Source of the DNA: Acidimicrobiia bacterium
GTDB lineage: Bacteria; Actinomycetota; Acidimicrobiia; Spongiisociales; UBA5794
Length of the DNA: 8,763 nucleotides
NCBI GenBank assembly: GCA_029934555.1
Contig: JAOZMA010000083.1
Location: forward strand, 1 to 8,763
Direction of reading: 5' to 3'
This document shows, in pieces, positions 4,573 to 8,763 of the stretch. The notes below the pieces were generated by a model. The model saw nothing but the letters and a program-made list of their open reading frames with translations. It did not search any database and was not told the DNA's origin. A program made the position numbers and the translations under genes. The first letter of the stretch is position 1; each line of letters begins with the position of its first letter.

Positions 4573-6582
4573 ATGCCCACAGATGACGGTCGCGCGGCGG
4601 AAGAAGATCCGTCGCTCGATGACACCGCCACATCATCCGAGAGCCATGCTGCCGTGGCGGGCTTCGAATCGACAGATGCGCCGCTCGAGCCGTTCGGGGA
4701 AGTACTCTCAGGAGCCATGGACGCACACGACCCCGACGCAACCGGCGAACTCGACCTGCCAGGCGTTGACGAGAACCTCAATCCTCAACCGGCTGAAGCC
4801 GATCCCGGCTTCGACGGATGGCTCGACGACAAGGAGATTGCGGCGAAGACCGACGACCCGTACTCCTCGCTCTCCGAATCCGAGGAGGAAGACGACGGCG
4901 CGGCAGAGATCGCAGACTGGATGGCTTTCACCAGCTCCGCTGCAGACGAACCGGCCGTCTCCGATGACGTAGAGGTTGTGGTCGACGTCACCGACACGGT
5001 GGTGTCGGGAGATGAGACAGCAGATAGTGACCCCGCAGAACCGACCGGCGATGTATCGGTTGAAGAAGACTTGCCGCTCGTCCAGATCGTGGAGCCTGAT
5101 GACCCTCCGGCGGAAGACACCGTCGAGCTCTTCCTCGACGACTCAGCGCCCGAAGAGGAAGAGGATGTCGAAGAGGATGGCGAGTCGCTGGAAGCCTCAA
5201 CCGACGAGCCGTCCGACGAAACTCAGGACGACGCTGTCGAAGAAACTGCAGTTGAGGAATCCGTTGAGGTCGACGAGGCCGACGGAGCCGACGAGGTTGT
5301 TGTCGACGAAGTCGCCGTAGAGGAGTCCGTCGTGGACGAGGCGTCCGCCGTGATCGAAGAGCCGATCGAACCGGTCGAGAACGTCGACCCGGAGAAGTTG
5401 GCGGTATTGCCGATCGTGCCGATCGGTGTTGCAGCGGCGGAAAGCGATGGTCCATCCGACACCGACACCGACGCACGTGCGACAACCGATGCGGATGATG
5501 ACACCGGTGAGATACCGATCGTCGGCTTGGGCGCATCAGCGATCGAATCGGATGACCAACCAACCGTCTTCGACGGCGAGGACTTCACAGAAGAGCACTA
5601 TCTCGACGCGGCGACAAGCGAGCATCGCGACCTCGCCGCGGCGATCGTCGCGGCGGAAGCGCAGAACACCGAACAGGTAGCGCTCTCCGCTGCGATACCG
5701 GGACTTGATGCCGGCGTTGTGGGATTCGACGACGTAGTCGACGCGCAGGGAGGAGATGAAACGGCCCCGATCGCTCCGCCCAAGTCATCTGACCTCGTCG
5801 TTCGCGTCGGGACCGCCGTTGCCCTGATCGCGGCCTTCTTGCTCTCTCTGCTCTGGCGTCCAGCGATCATCGTGCTTGCGCTCGCAGCATTCGTCATCGC
5901 CGCAGGGGAGTTCTACAGCGTCCTGATGCACCGTCGATACAAGCCATTGTCGATATTCGGTTTCCTGGGGATCATCGGTGCGGGCCTCGGAACCGTCGTC
6001 TGGGGGGTCATCGCGATTCCGATCGCGTTCGCTCTGATGATCACTGTGATCCTGCTCTTCGATGCGGTCAGTCAACGTCGGCAAGATGCCGTCAGCGGAT
6101 TCGCGCTCACCATTCTTGTTGCGGTCTGGATCGGTGGGTTGGGCGCTTTCGCGTTCCCCATCATCGCGGCCGACAACTACCAGGCGCTGGTGCTCACCGT
6201 CGTGGGTGTCGTTGCCCTCGTCGACATCGCCGCGTATTTCGTGGGCAGGACGATCGGAAGCCGCCCCTTCTCTCCGACCATCTCCCCGAAGAAGACGATC
6301 GAGGGTTTCATCGGCGGCACGCTCATGGCTCTCCTCGCCGGAGCCGCCGCGAGCTTCTTCGTCGAGGCGATCGACCTTCCTGCGGGCCTCGTCCTTGGTG
6401 CTGTTGTCGCAGTCTTCGCTCCGTTGGGAGATCTCGCCGTGTCGGTGATCAAACGATCGCTCAATATCAAGGACATGGGTTCGATTTTGCCGGGGCACGG
6501 CGGGCTCCTCGATCGAATTGACGCCATCCTCGCTGTGATTCCCGCGGCATGGGCAGCGCTCGTATGGTTGGGCCTGCTCTGA
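4573..6582 (+). CDS. cdsA: Phosphatidate cytidylyltransferase with huge acidic N-terminal extension
   Basis: CDP-diacylglycerol synthase: joins CTP and phosphatidate to make CDP-diacylglycerol, the precursor of phosphatidylglycerol, cardiolipin and phosphatidylinositol, at the inner membrane. The catalytic domain is the last 265 or so residues (about 405-669), normal CdsA size, with roughly eight or nine hydrophobic segments from residue 410 on. The family signature at 624-650 is intact: SVIKR, then KDMG, LPGHGGLLDR and ID, holding the metal-binding Asp residues. PTISPKKTIEG precedes it. Residues 1-404 are unusual: low-complexity and strongly acidic (about 126 Asp/Glu, 7 Lys/Arg by hand count), probably disordered and cytoplasmic. 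No frame break separates the two parts. ATG 4573 is the first possible start after an in-frame stop at 4567, but its ribosome-binding site is weak (AGGGG 11 nt upstream). A later start is possible, though the extension is continuous coding sequence. Confidence 0.94.
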   Translation: MPTDDGRAAEEDPSLDDTATSSESHAAVAGFESTDAPLEPFGEVLSGAMDAHDPDATGELDLPGVDENLNPQPAEADPGFDGWLDDKEIAAKTDDPYSSLSESEEEDDGAAEIADWMAFTSSAADEPAVSDDVEVVVDVTDTVVSGDETADSDPAEPTGDVSVEEDLPLVQIVEPDDPPAEDTVELFLDDSAPEEEEDVEEDGESLEASTDEPSDETQDDAVEETAVEESVEVDEADGADEVVVDEVAVEESVVDEASAVIEEPIEPVENVDPEKLAVLPIVPIGVAAAESDGPSDTDTDARATTDADDDTGEIPIVGLGASAIESDDQPTVFDGEDFTEEHYLDAATSEHRDLAAAIVAAEAQNTEQVALSAAIPGLDAGVVGFDDVVDAQGGDETAPIAPPKSSDLVVRVGTAVALIAAFLLSLLWRPAIIVLALAAFVIAAGEFYSVLMHRRYKPLSIFGFLGIIGAGLGTVVWGVIAIPIAFALMITVILLFDAVSQRRQDAVSGFALTILVAVWIGGLGAFAFPIIAADNYQALVLTVVGVVALVDIAAYFVGRTIGSRPFSPTISPKKTIEGFIGGTLMALLAGAAASFFVEAIDLPAGLVLGAVVAVFAPLGDLAVSVIKRSLNIKDMGSILPGHGGLLDRIDAILAVIPAAWAALVWLGLL

Positions 6583-7718
6583 ACCCGATCGTCGTCCTGG
6601 GGGCCACCGGGTCGATCGGTCACCAGACCCTCGACGTAGCCGTTCGTCTCGACCGAAAGGTGGTCGCTCTCGCATCGGGATCGCTATCGGACGAGATCGT
6701 GGATCTGGCCGATCGATATCCGGACGCATCCATCGCCGTGGCCCACACCCCCGAAGGCCCCGTGGATGCCGCGATTGAACGGCGGATCGAGTTCGGGTCG
6801 GAAGCTGTAACCGCCCTCGCCCGACTGCCGGGAACCACGGTGGTGAACGGCATCGTCGGGGCAGCGGGCCTCGAATCATCGCTCGCTGCGCTGGAGAGTG
6901 GAAACCGACTGGCTCTCGCCAACAAGGAGAGCCTCCTGACCGGTGGCTCCCTCGTCCTCTCGGCGCTCGAGTCGGGCAGCGGTGAACTGATCCCGGTCGA
7001 CAGCGAACACTCGGCCATCTCCCAGTGTCTCGAAGGAGAGTCCCTCGAAGAGATCCGCCGGGTGATACTCACTGCATCAGGGGGCCCGTTCCACTCCCGC
7101 CCCGACGTCGATCTCGACGAAGTCTCCGTTGCCGACGCGCTGGCGCACCCCACATGGGACATGGGAAAGCGGATCTCGATCGATTCAGCGACGCTCATGA
7201 ACAAGGCGTTCGAGGTCATCGAGGCACACTTCCTCTTCTCCCTCGACTACGACCAGATCGACGTCGTCATCCATCCGGGGAGCTTCGTCCACTCGCTCGT
7301 GGAGTTCATCGACGGTGTCGTCAAGGCAGAACTCGGCCCGCCCGACATGCGGAAGCCGATACAACGTGCGTTGACGTGGCCCGGACGGATGCCGGCGCCC
7401 GCGGAGCCGATCGATCTCATGGGCACCGCTCTGACCTTCTCCGCTCCGGATCGTGAACGGTTCCCCGCCCTCGACCTCGGATACGAGGCGGGGAGAAGGG
7501 GAGAGAACGGCCCGGCGGTCCTCAACGCCGCCGATGAGGTGGCGGTCGCCGCTTTCCTGGATCGAAGGATCCGGTTCACGGAGATCGTCGAGGTGGTTGA
7601 GGATGCCCTGAACGCCGTGCCATCGGCACCGATCTCAACGCTGGCCGACGCCCTCGCCGCCGATGCCCACGGACGTGCCGCCGCTGCCGAGGCGATCGCC
7701 CGACGGGCCTCCCGGTAA
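6564..7718 (+). CDS. dxr: 1-deoxy-D-xylulose 5-phosphate reductoisomerase
   Basis: Converts 1-deoxy-D-xylulose 5-phosphate to 2-C-methyl-D-erythritol 4-phosphate with NADPH and a divalent metal: the first committed step of the MEP isoprenoid pathway and the target of fosmidomycin. From ATG 6564 the protein has 384 aa, normal length. The NADPH-binding motif is VLGATGSIG (11-19), followed by LANKESLLTGG (118-128). Metal and substrate residues lie in PVDSEHSAI (144-152, Asp146 and Glu148), TASGGPF (170-176), WDMGKRISIDSATLMNK (198-214) and the Glu of IEAH (219-222). HPGSFVHS (237-244) differs from the common HPQSIVHS. The start overlaps cdsA by 19 nt; ATG 6549, 15 nt earlier, is an alternative (389 aa). 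Neither has a clear Shine-Dalgarno sequence, so translation may depend on coupling to cdsA. Confidence 0.97.
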   Translation: MVGPALNPIVVLGATGSIGHQTLDVAVRLDRKVVALASGSLSDEIVDLADRYPDASIAVAHTPEGPVDAAIERRIEFGSEAVTALARLPGTTVVNGIVGAAGLESSLAALESGNRLALANKESLLTGGSLVLSALESGSGELIPVDSEHSAISQCLEGESLEEIRRVILTASGGPFHSRPDVDLDEVSVADALAHPTWDMGKRISIDSATLMNKAFEVIEAHFLFSLDYDQIDVVIHPGSFVHSLVEFIDGVVKAELGPPDMRKPIQRALTWPGRMPAPAEPIDLMGTALTFSAPDRERFPALDLGYEAGRRGENGPAVLNAADEVAVAAFLDRRIRFTEIVEVVEDALNAVPSAPISTLADALAADAHGRAAAAEAIARRASR

Positions 7719-7771
7719 TCGAACGTGGCCGGTACCGTTGCTCGCATGAGACCGAGTACTGGAACCCGCTG

Positions 7772-8763
7772 ATGGGCACCGCCGTCATGCTGATCGGTAT
7801 CGCTGCGATGATCGTCGTCCACGAGGGTTCACACTTCGTCGCTGCGAAGGCATTCGGGATGAAAGCCACCGAAGCGTTCTTCGGTTTCGGTCCCCGGATC
7901 TGGTCGATGACGCGAGGCGAGACCGAATACGGCATCAAGGCCATCCCGCTCGGCGGGTACGTGCGGATCATCGGGATGAATCCCCTCGAAGAGATCGATC
8001 CCGACGATGAAGAGCGAACCTATCGGAACTCACCCTTCTGGCAGAAGGCGATCGTGGTACTCGCCGGGATCTTCAGCCACTTCGTCATGGCTACGTTGCT
8101 GTTGGTCACCGTCTTCGCCATCTGGGGTGGCGTGGCCACTGATGAAGACGGCAATCGGATCCCAACTCTTGCGCTCTCGGTGGTCGCCGAGACCACGCCA
8201 ACCGGCGACGTGTCTCCTTCGACAACCGCCGGATTCCTCGCCGATGACGTGCTGAGGACGTATGAGGGAACCGCACTTGTGTCGTGGGATGACTTCGTCG
8301 ATCGAGTGAGGGCCGACGGTGGACGAACGGTTCTGATCGGATACGAGCGCGATGGGGTGACAGCCGAATCTGCAACGACGCTCGCGTTCGCCGAGATGCC
8401 GGTCATCGTCGACGGTGCGGTCGTCACGGATGCGAACGGGGACGTCGTCTACGAGGAGGTCGGCTACTTCGGAGCCGCTCCCGAGATCGAGAGAGACCGA
8501 CTCGGCGTCTTCGGTGTCGTGCATGCCGCGTACCGCGGGGTCTGGGACGCGACGATTCAGAGCGTCCAGGGGCTCTGGCAGCTGATCATCGGGTTCCCAC
8601 AGCTCTTCATGTCGGTCTTCGGCGGGAACGATGAGGTGCTCGATGAGGTGCGTCCGATCAGCCCGATCGGACTGGCCAGGCTGGCCGGCCCGATGGAGAC
8701 CACGCTGATGATGCTGGCCCTCGTGAACGTCTTCGTCGGAGTGCTGAACTTCGTACCCCTCTA
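7772..8763 (+). CDS. rseP: Site-2 intramembrane metalloprotease RseP family (3' end outside window)
   Basis: Zinc membrane protease of the S2P/RseP (Rip1) family, which cuts anti-sigma factors or signal-peptide remnants within the membrane. The frame is open from ATG 7772 to the window end, giving 330 residues. The first membrane segment carries the active-site HExxH as VVHEGSHFVAAKAFG (His17, Glu18, His21). It is followed by GFGPRIWS, the typical YGIKAIPLGGYVRIIGMNP (53-71), a second membrane segment (about 92-120), a PDZ-like domain (about 130-205, with AGFLADDVLRTYEG) and RPISPIGLARLAG (294-306). The visible end, NFVPL, lies just before the LDG motif that supplies the third zinc ligand, which is not in the window. 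The weak ribosome-binding site GGAA (7761-7764) is 7 nt upstream. The 53-nt gap after dxr suggests cotranscription. In many bacteria ispG follows next. Confidence 0.94.
   Translation, partial: MGTAVMLIGIAAMIVVHEGSHFVAAKAFGMKATEAFFGFGPRIWSMTRGETEYGIKAIPLGGYVRIIGMNPLEEIDPDDEERTYRNSPFWQKAIVVLAGIFSHFVMATLLLVTVFAIWGGVATDEDGNRIPTLALSVVAETTPTGDVSPSTTAGFLADDVLRTYEGTALVSWDDFVDRVRADGGRTVLIGYERDGVTAESATTLAFAEMPVIVDGAVVTDANGDVVYEEVGYFGAAPEIERDRLGVFGVVHAAYRGVWDATIQSVQGLWQLIIGFPQLFMSVFGGNDEVLDEVRPISPIGLARLAGPMETTLMMLALVNVFVGVLNFVPL

Noticed and set aside
3167..4741. Long open frame (524 aa) on the - strand opposite pyrH and frr
   Set aside because: It lies fully antisense to two unmistakable conserved genes and has no recognisable domain or ribosome-binding site. 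Long antisense frames are common opposite GC-rich coding sequence.
4573..5784. Acidic region as a separate gene from CdsA
   Set aside because: The frame is continuous into the membrane domain with no stop codon, no Shine-Dalgarno and no clear second start at the junction near 5780.
5785..6879. Open frame (364 aa) on the - strand opposite cdsA and dxr
   Set aside because: It is Arg/Asp-rich shadow sequence created by codon use of the genes on the + strand, and it crosses the boundary of two real genes.

Overview
The window is a compact, almost entirely coding stretch of a GC-rich bacterial chromosome. All recognisable genes are on the + strand. The gene set and order point to an actinobacterium: a XerC-type recombinase, a WhiG-like sigma factor, then rpsB-tsf-pyrH-frr-cdsA-dxr-rseP. 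The whiG-rpsB-tsf-pyrH-frr-cdsA neighbourhood matches the order I recall from Streptomyces. The short EF-Ts (205 aa) and the moderate rather than extreme GC content would suit a deep-branching lineage such as Acidimicrobiia. That placement is inference; it rests on no database comparison.

Region 1 (1-1566) holds the 3' part of a tyrosine recombinase gene, whose start lies outside the window, overlapping a whiG/fliA-type sigma factor gene. Region 2 (1567-1788) is the only sizeable intergenic gap, 222 bp. It contains a striking hairpin built from six related 8-bp units, a 10-bp palindrome, a weak promoter candidate, and a stem-loop that abuts the rpsB Shine-Dalgarno sequence and carries a second GGAGG in its loop. 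Region 3 (1789-4558) is a translationally coupled cluster for translation and UMP kinase: rpsB and tsf overlap by 4 nt, tsf and pyrH by 1 nt, and pyrH and frr are 9 nt apart. Region 4 (4573-8763) holds membrane-lipid, isoprenoid and membrane-proteolysis genes: cdsA, dxr, and rseP, which is cut by the window end.

The genes are housekeeping: ribosome assembly, elongation and recycling, pyrimidine nucleotide supply, CDP-diacylglycerol synthesis, the first committed step of the MEP pathway, and intramembrane proteolysis. I see no defence system, mobile element, CRISPR array, tRNA or rRNA. The features that stand out are a very acidic N-terminal extension of about 405 residues on CdsA (about 126 Asp/Glu against 7 Lys/Arg by hand count), a repeat-bearing tail on ribosomal protein S2, and the structured DNA/RNA between whiG and rpsB.
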